From Kitasatospora cinereorecta (GTDB taxonomy: Bacteria; Actinomycetota; Actinomycetes; Streptomycetales; Streptomycetaceae): a stretch of 64,000 bases of DNA. Under the pieces are notes generated by a model. It did no database searches. It was not told the origin of the DNA and saw only the letters and a program-made list of their open reading frames with translations. This document shows positions 34,040 through 45,371 of this stretch, piece after piece (within the stretch, counting starts at the first letter, position 1; each line of letters begins with the position of its first letter). Both the position numbers and the translations under genes were made by a program. The stretch is from assembly GCF_024172095.1 (NCBI RefSeq), contig NZ_JAMZDX010000002.1:620001-684000 (forward strand), given 5' to 3'.

Positions 34040-36073
34040 ATGCCGGACCGGGCAGCAACCCACACCCCCGCACCGACCGTCGAACGACCTGACCGGCTCC
34101 GGCAACGTGGTCCTGGTCGGTGCCAGCGGAGCCGGGAAGACCACCCTCGCCGAGGCCCTCGCCCTGACCGCCGGCGCCCTCAACCCGGGCCGGCAGCGTC
34201 CCCGAGGGCACCACGGTCTCCGACCACGAGGAGATCGAGCACCAGCAGCAGCGCTCCGTCCAGCTCTCGCTCCTCCCCCTGGCCTGGCAGGACGTCAAGA
34301 TCAACCTGCTGGACGCCCCCGGCTACGCCGACTTCGGCGGCGAACTCCACGCCGGACTGCGGGCCGCCGAGGCCGTCCTCTTCGTGCACTCGGCCCCCGA
34401 CGAGGTCAGCCGCCCGGTGCTCGCCCTGTGGCGCGAGTGCGCCGCCGCCGGCATCCCCCGGGCCGTCGTGCTCACCCACCTCAACACCGCCCGCGTCCAG
34501 CTGGACGAGGTACTGCTCACCCTCCAGGACGCCTTCGGCGACGGCCATCCCGACACCGTCCTGCCGCTGCACCACTGGGACCTGCGCGAGGGCCACCTGC
34601 ACGGCTCGATCGACCTGCTCACCGGCCGCCACTACGGCTCCCCCGAGGACCCCGGCGACCTCGCCGACGCCCGCGCCCGCCTCGCCCGAGGGCCATCGCC
34701 GGCGAGGACGACACCCTGCTCGAGCGCTACCTCAACGGCGAGGAGCTGGACACCGGCGCCCTCACCGAGGCCGTCCACGCGAGGTCGTCCAGGGCACCCT
34801 GCACCCGGTCCTGGCGGTCTCCCCGGCCCCCGAGGCGGGCGGCTGCGAGGAACTCCTCGACCTGATCGCCGCCGCCTTCCCCTCCCCGCTCGACCGCACC
34901 GACGACCTGCCCGCCTGCGACCCCCGACGCCACCCTGGCCGCCCAGGTCGTGCACACCGGCGAGGACCCGTACGTCGGCCGGCTCAGCCTGCTGCGGATC
35001 TTCTCCGGCACCCTGCGCCCCGACACCACCGTCCACCTCGCCGACCGCCCCGACGAGCGGATCACCGCGCTCAGCTCCCCCTTCGGCCGCCAGCAGCGCC
35101 CGATGCCGCTGGCCCTGCCCGGCGACCTGGTCTCGGTCGCCAAGCTGACCGGCGCCCGCACCGGGGACACCCTCACCACCGACGGCGCGCTGATCCCGCC
35201 CTGGCCGCTGCCCGAGGCCCTGCTGCCCTGCGCCGTCGAGGCCCACTCCAAGGCCGACGAGGACAAGCTCTCCCAGGCCCTGGCCAGGCTCGCCGCCCAG
35301 GACCCGACCCTGCGCGTCGAGCAGAACCCCGACACCCACCAACTCGTCCTCTGGTGCACCGGCGAGGCCCACCTCGGCGTCCTCCTCGACCGGCTGCGCA
35401 CCCGCTACGGCGTGCACGTCGACTCCGTCCCGTACGAGGTCGCCCTGCGCGAGACCTTCGGCTCCGCCGCCAGCGGGCACGGACGGCACGTCAAGCAGTC
35501 CGGCGGCCACGGGCAGTACGCGATCTGCGACCTCACCGTGGAGCCGCTGCCCGGCGGCGGCTTCGAGTTCGTCGACAAGGTGGTCGGCGGCTCGGTGCCG
35601 CGCAACTTCATCCCCTCGGTGGAGAAGGGCGTCCGCGCCCAGCTCCTGCACGGCATCCACGGCCACCCGATGGTCGACGTCCGGGTCACCCTTACCGACG
35701 GCAAGGCGCACTCGGTGGACTCCTCCGACGCCGCCTTCCAGACCGCCGGCGCGCTCGCCCTGCGGGAGGGCCGCCTCCCAGGTCAAGGTCCAACTCCTGG
35801 AACCGGTCGACGAGGTGCGGATCCTGCTGCCCGACGAGTACCAGGGCGCCGTCCTCAACGACCTCTCCTCGCGCCGCGGCCACGTCCTCGGCACCGAGAA
35901 CGGCGGGCCCGGCATGAGCCTGGTCCGGGCCGAGGTCCCCGAGCTCGAACTCACCCGCTACCCCCGTCGAGCTGCGCTCCCTCTCCCACGGCACCGGCGA
36001 GTTCACCCGCAGCTACGTCCGCCACTCCCCGATGCCCGCCAACCTGGCCGGCCAGTACGAACGCGCCTCCTGA
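34040..36073 (+). pseudogene. EF-G2-like gene, inverted copy, frameshifted
   Basis: Matches 25531-27558. I could place indels near 34102 (+G), 34187 (+A), 34686 (+C, +G), 34780 (-C), 34921 (+C), 35766 (+G) and 35961 (+C), nearly all in or beside short homopolymers. Between them the reading is unchanged. Confidence 0.92.
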
Positions 36074-36149
36074 CGCACCACCGGGCTCCCCCTCGCATCG
36101 ACCGAGGGGGAGCCCGATGCCGCCGGCCGGGGTCCCGGAGGGGTGAGGG

Positions 36150-36569
36150 TCAGCGCAGCTCGCAGGCCGGGGTGCCGCCGGGGAGTTGGTGGCGGTGCCG
36201 GGCGACCGTCCGGTAGACCGCCTCGGCGAGCGGGCGGACCGGCGGGAGGGTGAGCAGCGCCCCGGCCCACGCCCAGGCGCCGCCGGAGCGCAGCAGCAGC
36301 CGGGCGGCGGCCTGGGCGCCGCCGTACACCCGGCGGGAGGGGGTGATCCAGAGCAGTTCGCGTTCGGCCCGCTGCCGGGTGACCTGGCCGCGGCCGCCGG
36401 TGAAGGCGTCGAGTCCGGCCAGGTCCGCGCGCTGGAACGGGACGGCGTCCCAGCCGGCGGAGGACAGGCTCGCCCGCGGATAGCGCTCGGCCCAGCGGAC
36501 GCAGGTGGTACAGAAGGCGCAGTCCCCGTCGTACACCAGCACCGGATCGCGCGAGATGTCATCGGCCAT
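36150..36569 (-). CDS. DCC-family (DUF393) protein (copy 2, intact)
   Basis: Protein identical to the one at 25035-25454. This is the only gene of the inverted copy that is wholly intact, because it lies in the clean patch ~36075-38230. Probably not a separate locus (see the triplication findings). Confidence 0.75.
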   Translation of the reverse strand: MADDISRDPVLVYDGDCAFCTTCVRWAERYPRASLSSAGWDAVPFQRADLAGLDAFTGGRGQVTRQRAERELLWITPSRRVYGGAQAAARLLLRSGGAWAWAGALLTLPPVRPLAEAVYRTVARHRHQLPGGTPACELR

Positions 36570-36715
36570 GCGTCTGATCCTGCCGCATCGTGGGCACCAT
36601 CACGGGTAGGCCGGGCGACGGCCGAGATGTGACTGCGGTTCGGACGATCATCCGCGCAGCGGGGCCGCCGCACGGTAGCCTGCCGCTGACAAGGGGAGGA
36701 GGGGCAGCTCAACCG

Positions 36716-38360
36716 ATGAGTACGCTCGACATGACCCCGGGTGCGCAGATTCCCCGGATGGACGTCGGAAACCAGACCGCGGTCACCCAGGCGCTCTCCT
36801 CCGCGGCGTACCGCACCGGCGAGCACAAGGAACTCGAGGGCCTGGCCGGGGTGAAGTGGAAGCCCGGCAAGTCCGAGCTGTTCCGGCCGAGTGCCGGCGA
36901 GGCGTTCAGCCGGGCGCTGATCGACCGCACCCTGGCGGCCAAGCGCAACCCGCTGGTGCCGTCGTTCGGCACCGACGCCCGCGCGGTGGTCGAGCACTGC
37001 CTCGCCGCCCAGGACCTGCGCGACGCCCGTGACAAGCAGCTGTCCACGATCACCTTCGTGTTCGGGGTGCTCTTCCTGCCCGGCACGCTCATCTGGCTGG
37101 CCGCTTACCAGGCCAAGGCCTGGCTCGGCCGCAACCGCAGCGCCGCCCGGGACGGCTTCTACGGCACGCTCTCGCTGTTGCTGGCCTGCGGTCTGGCACT
37201 GCTCTTCGCGCTCCGCCCGCCGGTGAGCGGGCTGTGGTCGCTGTACGTCCGGGTGATGATGCTGATGCCGGTGGTGGGCTGGCTGCTCGCCAAGCGGATC
37301 GTGGTGCGCTCGGTGCTGGAGCAGCGCGCCCGCTGGGGCGACCTGGTCGGCGGCAACCCGGTGGCGGCGACCGTGCCCAAGGCCGTCCCGCGCGACCACC
37401 TGGACAAGAAGGCGGTCGACCTCAAGGACTCGCTGGACCGGCTGGCCGCCGAGCAGGAGACCAACGTCCAGCACTACGCGGGCCCCAAGGGCGTGCTCGG
37501 GGTCGGCTCCCGGTGGGGCGACTGGGGTCTGCGCGAGGACCTCAAGCCGGCCGAGGGGCACGAGGACTTCCGGGTCTTCCACACCGGCGACCTCACCCGC
37601 AAGATCACCGAGCGGCTCGGCAGCCTCACCGGAAGCGAGATCCCGAACGGTGGCATGCCGAAGGCGGCCATCAACCAGTGGATGGTTCAGGACATCCCGG
37701 AGGGGGCCGACGAGATCGGCCGCCCCGGCGGTCCCGAGATGGACAACTACCGGATGCGCGACTTCGCCCTCCAGGAGTTGGCCAACAAGCAGACCTTCGG
37801 CAGCGACCCGCGGCACCGGATCGCGATCCAGTACGTCCTGCACAAGGGCCAGCTGGTGACCACGATGCTGGTCGAGGTGGTGGTGCTGCACAACAACCTG
37901 CAGGTGCACGTGACCGGCTACGCGCTGGGTCCGCTGGTGCCGTGGTTCATGGCCAAGCCCAAGCCGAAGGAGAAGGACATCCCGAAGACCTTCCGGCGCT
38001 GGGAGAACCAGACGATCCAGCTGCCGTTGGTCGACGACGACGAGGTGGTGCGCCAGGCGGTCCGGGCGCCGTTCCACAAGATGCCCACCCTGCTGACCTA
38101 CCTGGGCGGGTCGATCGGCCTGCCGGAGCCGTTCTGCCTGCGCCAGGCGTGGACGGACGCCACCTGGGCCAGCCGGTTCAAGTCGGACGACGCGATCTAC
38201 GCGTCGACGCCGGTGGTGAACGTGATCCACGCCAGCGGTGATGGAGTTCCTGGCGGAGCACGACGTGAGCATCGAGCGGTTCACCAACCGCTCGAACATC
38301 CTCAAGTCGGAGATGCAGGGCAGCCGCCCGTACCGGGTCGACCGCTACGACGCCGGGTAG
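36716..38360 (+). pseudogene. Unknown membrane protein, inverted copy, one frameshift
   Basis: Matches 23245-24888 with one visible change, an inserted A near 38233, which shifts the last ~40 codons. All earlier residues are identical. Confidence 0.9.
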
Positions 38361-38419
38361 GCCGGGACACACCGAAGGGGGGCGGGGACCTACGCGGTCC
38401 CCGCCCCCCTTCGTCCTCG

Positions 38420-38977
38420 TCACTGTCGGCCCTGCGGCCAGACGTCGGCGAGCATCTTGCGGGTGTCGGCCAGCAGCTGCGGCAGCACCTTGGTGTGGCC
38501 GACCACGGGCATGAAGTTGGTGTCCCCGCCCCAGCGCGGCACCACGTGCTGGTGCAGGTGGGCGGCGATGCCGGCGCCGGCCGCGGCGCCCTGGTTCATG
38601 CCGATGTTGAAGCCGGTGCGCGCCCGGAGGCGGCCCGCAGCGCGGTCATCGCGCGCTTGGTGTAGTCGGCCAGCTCCGCCGTCTCGGCGTCGTCGAGGTC
38701 GGTGTAGTCGGCGACGTGCCGGTACGGGACGACCATCAGGTGGCCGCCGTTGTACGGGTACAGGTTGAGGACCGCGAAGACCGAGCTGCCGCGGGCGATG
38801 ATCAGCCCGTCCTCGTCGCTGAGCTTCGGGATCGAGCAGAACGGGCAGCCGTCGTCCGGGGGCCGGCCCGGTGGGCTTGTTCTCGCCCTGGATGTAGGCC
38901 ATCCGATGGGGGGTCCACAGGCGCCGGAACCCGTCCGGCTCGCCGACGCCCTGCTGCAGTTCCGGCTCACTCATCAT
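38420..38977 (-). pseudogene. HIT family gene, inverted copy, frameshifted
   Basis: Matches 22633-23187, with frame changes near 38622 and 38868. The histidine triad region itself is intact. Confidence 0.9.
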
Positions 38978-39059
38978 GCTGATCAGCATATTCGGAGCCG
39001 CCACCGTTCAAACCGGAGTGGGGCAGACTCGGCCGAGCCTGCCCCACTGCGGACGGTCG

Positions 39060-40729
39060 TCAGACCTGAATGCGACGCTCCACCGCGTCCACGATCTCCG
39101 CGACGGCCTCGGCCACCGGCACGCCGTTCTTCTGCCTCGCCGTTGCGGTAGCGGAAGGACACCGCGCCGGCCTCGACGTCGTCGTTGCCCGCGATCAGCA
39201 TGAAGGGGATCTTCGCCTTCTGGGCGTTGCGGATCTTCTTCTGCATGCGGTCGTCGGAGGCGTCCACGTCGACCCGGATGCCGTGCTTCTTCAGCTCGGC
39301 CGCGACCTCGCGCAGGTACGGCACGTGCTCGTCGGTGATCGGGATGCCGACCACGGTGACCGGGGCCAGCCACGGCGGCATGGCGCCAGCGTAGTGCTCC
39401 AGCAGCACCGCGAAGAAGCGCTCGATCGAGCCGAACAGCGCACGGTGGATCATGACCGGGCGCTGGCGGTTGCCGTCCTGGCCCTGGAACTCCAGCTCGA
39501 AGCGCTGCGGCAGCTGGAAGTCGACCTGGATGGTGGACATCTGCCAGGTGCGGCCGATCGCGTCCTTGGCCTGGACCGAGATCTTCGGGCCGTAGAAGGC
39601 GGCGCCGGCCGGGTCGAGGACGAGCTCCAGGCCCTGCTTCTCGGCGGCGGCCCGCAGGGTCTCGGTCGCCTCCGCCCAGTCCTCGTCCGAACCGATGTAC
39701 TTCTCCGGGTCCTTGGTGGACAGCTCCAGGTAGAAGTCGTTCAGGCCGTAGTCGCGCAGGCAGGTCCAGCACGAAGGTGAGCAGCGAGTCGAGCTTCGTC
39801 CGCCATCTGCTCACGGTGCAGTAGATGTGGGCGTCGTCCTGGGTGAAACCGCGGGCGCGGGTCAGGCCGTGCACCACGCCGGACTTCTCGTACCGGTAGA
39901 CGGTGCCGAACTCGAAGAGCCGCAGCGGCAGTTCACGGTACGAGCGGCCACGCGCGCGGTAGATCAGGTTGTGCATCGGGCAGTTCATCGGCTTCAGGTA
40001 GTAGTCGATGTCGCCGTCGAGCTTCATGGGCGGGTACATGCCGTCGGCGTACCAGTCCAGGTGGCCGTGGAGAGCTCGAAGAAGCGTGCCCTTGGTGGCG
40101 TGCGGCGAGTAGGACGAACTCGTAGCCGGACTCCTCGTGGCGCTTGCGCGAGTAGTCCTCCATCACCCGGCGCATGATGCCGCCCTTGGGGTGGAAGACG
40201 GCGAGGCCGGAGCCGATCTCCTCCGGGATGGAGAACAGGTCGAGCTCGCTGCCCAGCTTGCGGTGGTCGCGCTTGGCGGCCTCCTCGAGGACTCGAGGTG
40301 GGCCTTGGAGCTCGTCCTTGGTCGGCCAGGCGGTGCCGTACAGGCGCTGCAGCTGCGGGTTCTTCTCGCTGCCGCGCCAGTAGGCGGCGGCCGAGCGCAT
40401 CAGCTTGAACGCCGGGATGTGCCGGGTGGAGGGCAGGTGCGGGCCGCGGCAGAGGTCGCCCCCAGCACACCTCGCCGGTCTTCGGGTCCAGGTTGTCGTA
40501 GATGGTCAGCTCGCCGGCGCCGACCTCGACGTCCGCACCCTCGCCCGCGGTGGCGGCGGAGCCCTTGAGGCCGATCAGCTCCAGCTTGAACGGCTCGCCG
40601 GCCAGCTCCTCGCGGGGGCCTCGTCGGTGACCACCCGGCGGGAGAACTTCTGCCCGCGCTTGATGATCTCCTGCATCTTCTTCTCGACAGCCTTGAGGTC
40701 GTCGGGGTGGAACGGCTTCTACTACGACT
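39060..40729 (-). pseudogene. thrS: thrS, inverted copy, truncated and frameshifted
   Basis: Matches 20887-22550 (codons ~106 to the stop) with indels near 39136, 39763, 39800, 40070, 40108, 40294, 40460 and 40620. It lacks the TGS domain because the fold-back point lies at codon ~105. Confidence 0.92.
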
Positions 40730-40747
40730 TCGACGTGGAGAAGCCGT
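40712..40747. other. Fold-back junction 2 (tail-to-tail)
   Basis: Arms ACGGCTTCT (40712-40720) and AGAAGCCGT (40739-40747) around an 18-base spacer. The same interrupted inverted repeat exists in the intact thrS at 20869-20877/20896-20904. Here the symmetry continues outward for kilobases; in thrS it does not. Confidence 0.9.
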
Positions 40748-42391
40748 TCCACCCCGACGACCTCAAGGCTGTCGAGAAGAAGATGCAGGAGATCATCAAG
40801 CGCGGGCAGAAGTTCTCCCGCGCGGGTGGTCACCGACGAGGCCGCCCTGACGAGAGGGGCTGGCCGGCGAGCCGTTCAAGCTGGAGCTGATCGGCCTCAA
40901 GGGCTCCGCCGCCACGCGGGCGAGGGTGCGGACTCGAGGTCGGCGCGGCGAGCTGACCATCTACGACAACCTGGGACCCGAAGACGCGAGGTGTGCTGGG
41001 GCGACCTCTGCCGCGGCCCGCACCTGCCTCACCCGGCACATCCCGGCGTTCAAGCTGATGCGCTCGGCCGCCGCCTACTGGCGCGGCAGCGAGAAGAACC
41101 CGCAGCTGCAGCGCCTGTACGGCACCGCCTGGCCGACCAAGGACGAGCTCAAGGCCCACCTCGAGTTCCTCGAGGAGGCCGCCAAGCGCGACCACCGCAA
41201 GCTGGGCAGCGAGCTCGACCTGTCTCCATCCCGGAGGAGATCGGCTCCGGCCTCGCCGTCTTCCACCCCAAGGGCGGCATCATGCGCCGGGTGATGGAGG
41301 ACTACTCGCGCAAGCGCCACGAGGAGTCCGGCTACGAGTTCGTCTACTCGCCGCACGCCACCAAGGGCACGCTCTTCGAGCTCTCCGGCCACCTGGACTG
41401 GTACGCCGACGGCATGTACCCGCCCATGAAGCTCGACGGCGACATCGACTACTACCTGAAGCCGATGAACTGCCCGATGCACAACCTGATCTACCGCGCG
41501 CGTGGCCGCTCGTACCGTGAACTGCCGCTGCGGCTCTTCGAGTTCGGCACCGTCTACCGGTACGAGAAGTCCGGCGTGGTGCACGGCCTGACCCGCGCCC
41601 GCGGTTTCACCCAGGACGACGCCCACATCTACTGCACCCGTGAGCAGATGGCGGACGAGCTCGACTCGCTGCTCACCTTCGTGCTGGACCTGCTGCGCGA
41701 CTACGGCCTGAACGACTTCTACCTGGAGCTGTCCACCAAGGACCCGGAGAAGTACATCGGTTCGGACGAGGACTGGGCGGAGGCGACCGAGACCCTGCGG
41801 GCCGCCGCCGAGAAGCAGGGCCTGGAGCTCGTCCTCGACCCGGCCGGCGCCGCCTTCTACGGCCCGAAGATCTCGGTCCAGGCCAAGGACGCGATCGGCC
41901 GCACCTGGCAGATGTCCACCATCCAGGTCGACTTCCAGCTGCCGCAGCGCTTCGAGCTGGAGTTCCAGGGCCAGGACGGCAACCGCCAGCGCCCGGTCAT
42001 GATCCACCGTGCGCTGTTCGGCTCGATCGAGCGCTTCTTCGCGGTGCTGCTGGAGCACTACGCTGGCGCCATGCCGCCGTGGCTGGCCCCGGTCACCGTG
42101 GTCGGCATCCCGATCACCGACGAGCACGTGCCGTACCTGCGCGAGGTCGCGGCCGAGCTGAAGAAGCACGGCATCCGGGTCGACGTGGACGCCTCCGACG
42201 ACCGCATGCAGAAGAAGATCCGCAACGCCCAGAAGGCGAAGATCCCCTTCATGCTGATCGCGGGCAACGACGACGTCGAGGCCGGCGCGGTGTCCTTCCG
42301 CTACCGCAACGGCGAGCAGAAGAACGGCGTGCCGGTGGCCGAGGCCGTCGCGGAGATCGTGGACGCGGTGGAGCGTCGCATTCAGGTCTGA
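40730..42391 (+). pseudogene. thrS: thrS, 5'-truncated and frameshifted (copy 3)
   Basis: Lacks codons 1-~105, and codons ~135-218 are scrambled by indels. From ~41224 the reading is identical to the intact gene, so the catalytic and anticodon-binding domains are present, but no proper start or TGS domain exists. Confidence 0.92.
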
Positions 42392-42473
42392 CGACCGTCC
42401 GCAGTGGGGCAGGCTCGGCCGAGTCTGCCCCACTCCGGTTTGAACGGTGGCGGCTCCGAATATGCTGATCAGC

Positions 42474-43028
42474 ATGATGAGTGAGCCGGAACTGCAGCAG
42501 GGCGTCGGCGAGCCGGACGGGTTCCGGCGCCTGTGGACCCCCCATCGGATGGCCTACATCCAGGGCGAGAACAAGCCCACCGGGCCGGCCCCGGACGACG
42601 GCTGCCCGTTCTGCTCGATCCCGAAGCTCAGCGACGAGGACGGGCTGATCATCGCCCGCGGCAGCTCGGTCTTCGCGGTCCTCAACCTGTACCCGTACAA
42701 CGGCGGCCACCTGATGGTCGTCCCGTACCGGCACGTCGCCGACTACACCGACCTCGACGACGCCGAGACGGCGGAGCTGGCCGACTACACCAAGCGCGCG
42801 ATGACCGCGCTGCGGGCCGCCTCCGGCGCGCACGGCTTCAACATCGGCATGAACCAGGGCGCCGCGGCCGGCGCCGGCATCGCCGCCCACCTGCACCAGC
42901 ACGTGGTGCCGCGCTGGGGCGGGGACACCAACTTCATGCCCGTGGTCGGCCACACCAAGGTGCTGCCGCAGCTGCTGGCCGACACCCGCAAGATGCTCGC
43001 CGACGTCTGGCCGCAGGGCCGACAGTGA
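42474..43028 (+). CDS. HIT family hydrolase (copy 3, identical)
   Basis: Identical to 22633-23187 (offset 19,841), including the palindrome at the start and the following terminator. Probably the same locus as copy 1. Confidence 0.85.
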   Translation: MMSEPELQQGVGEPDGFRRLWTPHRMAYIQGENKPTGPAPDDGCPFCSIPKLSDEDGLIIARGSSVFAVLNLYPYNGGHLMVVPYRHVADYTDLDDAETAELADYTKRAMTALRAASGAHGFNIGMNQGAAAGAGIAAHLHQHVVPRWGGDTNFMPVVGHTKVLPQLLADTRKMLADVWPQGRQ

Positions 43029-43085
43029 CAGACGAAGGGGGGCGGGGACCGCGTAGGTCCCCGCCCCCCTTCGGTGTGTCCCGGC

Positions 43086-44729
43086 CTACCCGGCGTCGTA
43101 GCGGTCGACCCGGTACGGGCGGCTGCCCTGCATCTCCGACTTGAGGATGTTCGAGCGGTTGGTGAACCGCTCGATGCTCACGTCGTGCTCCGCCAGGAAC
43201 TCCATCACCGCGGCGTGGATCACGTTCACCACCGGCGTCGACGCGTAGATCGCGTCGTCCGACTTGAACCGGCTGGCCCAGGTGGCGTCCGTCCACGCCT
43301 GGCGCAGGCAGAACGGCTCCGGCAGGCCGATCGACCCGCCCAGGTAGGTCAGCAGGGTGGGCATCTTGTGGAACGGCGCCCGGACCGCCTGGCGCACCAC
43401 CTCGTCGTCGTCGACCAACGGCAGCTGGATCGTCTGGTTCTCCCAGCGCCGGAAGGTCTTCGGGATGTCCTTCTCCTTCGGCTTGGGCTTGGCCATGAAC
43501 CACGGCACCAGCGGACCCAGCGCGTAGCCGGTCACGTGCACCTGCAGGTTGTTGTGCAGCACCACCACCTCGACCAGCATCGTGGTCACCAGCTGGCCCT
43601 TGTGCAGGACGTACTGGATCGCGATCCGGTGCCGCGGGTCGCTGCCGAAGGTCTGCTTGTTGGCCAACTCCTGGAGGGCGAAGTCGCGCATCCGGTAGTT
43701 GTCCATCTCGGGACCGCCGGGGCGGCCGATCTCGTCGGCCCCCTCCGGGATGTCCTGAACCATCCACTGGTTGATGGCCGCCTTCGGCATGCCACCGTTC
43801 GGGATCTCGCTTCCGGTGAGGCTGCCGAGCCGCTCGGTGATCTTGCGGGTGAGGTCGCCGGTGTGGAAGACCCGGAAGTCCTCGTGCCCCTCGGCCGGCT
43901 TGAGGTCCTCGCGCAGACCCCAGTCGCCCCACCGGGAGCCGACCCCGAGCACGCCCTTGGGGCCCGCGTAGTGCTGGACGTTGGTCTCCTGCTCGGCGGC
44001 CAGCCGGTCCAGCGAGTCCTTGAGGTCGACCGCCTTCTTGTCCAGGTGGTCGCGCGGGACGGCCTTGGGCACGGTCGCCGCCACCGGGTTGCCGCCGACC
44101 AGGTCGCCCCAGCGGGCGCGCTGCTCCAGCACCGAGCGCACCACGATCCGCTTGGCGAGCAGCCAGCCCACCACCGGCATCAGCATCATCACCCGGACGT
44201 ACAGCGACCACAGCCCGCTCACCGGCGGGCGGAGCGCGAAGAGCAGTGCCAGACCGCAGGCCAGCAACAGCGAGAGCGTGCCGTAGAAGCCGTCCCGGGC
44301 GGCGCTGCGGTTGCGGCCGAGCCAGGCCTTGGCCTGGTAAGCGGCCAGCCAGATGAGCGTGCCGGGCAGGAAGAGCACCCCGAACACGAAGGTGATCGTG
44401 GACAGCTGCTTGTCACGGGCGTCGCGCAGGTCCTGGGCGGCGAGGCAGTGCTCGACCACCGCGCGGGCGTCGGTGCCGAACGACGGCACCAGCGGGTTGC
44501 GCTTGGCCGCCAGGGTGCGGTCGATCAGCGCCCGGCTGAACGCCTCGCCGGCACTCGGCCGGAACAGCTCGGACTTGCCGGGCTTCCACTTCACCCCGGC
44601 CAGGCCCTCGAGTTCCTTGTGCTCGCCGGTGCGGTACGCCGCGGAGGAGAGCGCCTGGGTGACCGCGGTCTGGTTTCCGACGTCCATCCGGGGAATCTGC
44701 GCACCCGGGGTCATGTCGAGCGTACTCAT
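43086..44729 (-). CDS. Unknown multi-pass membrane protein (copy 3, identical)
   Basis: Identical to 23245-24888: 547 residues, three hydrophobic segments near 108-188 and a large soluble C-terminal region. Probably the same locus as copy 1. Confidence 0.75.
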   Translation of the reverse strand: MSTLDMTPGAQIPRMDVGNQTAVTQALSSAAYRTGEHKELEGLAGVKWKPGKSELFRPSAGEAFSRALIDRTLAAKRNPLVPSFGTDARAVVEHCLAAQDLRDARDKQLSTITFVFGVLFLPGTLIWLAAYQAKAWLGRNRSAARDGFYGTLSLLLACGLALLFALRPPVSGLWSLYVRVMMLMPVVGWLLAKRIVVRSVLEQRARWGDLVGGNPVAATVPKAVPRDHLDKKAVDLKDSLDRLAAEQETNVQHYAGPKGVLGVGSRWGDWGLREDLKPAEGHEDFRVFHTGDLTRKITERLGSLTGSEIPNGGMPKAAINQWMVQDIPEGADEIGRPGGPEMDNYRMRDFALQELANKQTFGSDPRHRIAIQYVLHKGQLVTTMLVEVVVLHNNLQVHVTGYALGPLVPWFMAKPKPKEKDIPKTFRRWENQTIQLPLVDDDEVVRQAVRAPFHKMPTLLTYLGGSIGLPEPFCLRQAWTDATWASRFKSDDAIYASTPVVNVIHAAVMEFLAEHDVSIERFTNRSNILKSEMQGSRPYRVDRYDAG

Positions 44730-44875
44730 CGGTTGAGCTGCCCCTCCTCCCCTTGTCAGCGGCAGGCTACCGTGCGGCGGCCCCGCTGCGCGGATGATCG
44801 TCCGAACCGCAGTCACATCTCGGCCGTCGCCCGGCCTACCCGTGATGGTGCCCACGATGCGGCAGGATCAGACGC

Positions 44876-45295
44876 ATGGCCGATGACATCTCGCGCGATC
44901 CGGTGCTGGTGTACGACGGGGACTGCGCCTTCTGTACCACCTGCGTCCGCTGGGCCGAGCGCTATCCGCGGGCGAGCCTGTCCTCCGCCGGCTGGGACGC
45001 CGTCCCGTTCCAGCGCGCGGACCTGGCCGGACTCGACGCCTTCACCGGCGGCCGCGGCCAGGTCACCCGGCAGCGGGCCGAACGCGAACTGCTCTGGATC
45101 ACCCCCTCCCGCCGGGTGTACGGCGGCGCCCAGGCCGCCGCCCGGCTGCTGCTGCGCTCCGGCGGCGCCTGGGCGTGGGCCGGGGCGCTGCTCACCCTCC
45201 CGCCGGTCCGCCCGCTCGCCGAGGCGGTCTACCGGACGGTCGCCCGGCACCGCCACCAACTCCCCGGCGGCACCCCGGCCTGCGAGCTGCGCTGA
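44876..45295 (+). CDS. DCC-family (DUF393) protein (copy 3, identical)
   Basis: Identical to 25035-25454, with the YDGDCAFCTTC signature. Probably the same locus as copy 1. Confidence 0.8.
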   Translation: MADDISRDPVLVYDGDCAFCTTCVRWAERYPRASLSSAGWDAVPFQRADLAGLDAFTGGRGQVTRQRAERELLWITPSRRVYGGAQAAARLLLRSGGAWAWAGALLTLPPVRPLAEAVYRTVARHRHQLPGGTPACELR

Positions 45296-45371
45296 CCCTC
45301 ACCCCTCCGGGACCCCGGCCGGCGGCATCGGGCTCCCCCTCGGTCGATGCGAGGGGGAGCCCGGTGGTGCG

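Larger units (their letters stand above)
30786..40729 (-). repeat. Triplicated segment, copy 2 (inverted, error-rich)
   Basis: Reverse complement of 20887-30785 with a net gain of about 45 bases. It is clean at 30786-~31520 and ~36075-38230, and carries many 1-2 base indels elsewhere, densest at ~31520-34200. Substitutions are rare. Confidence 0.95.
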
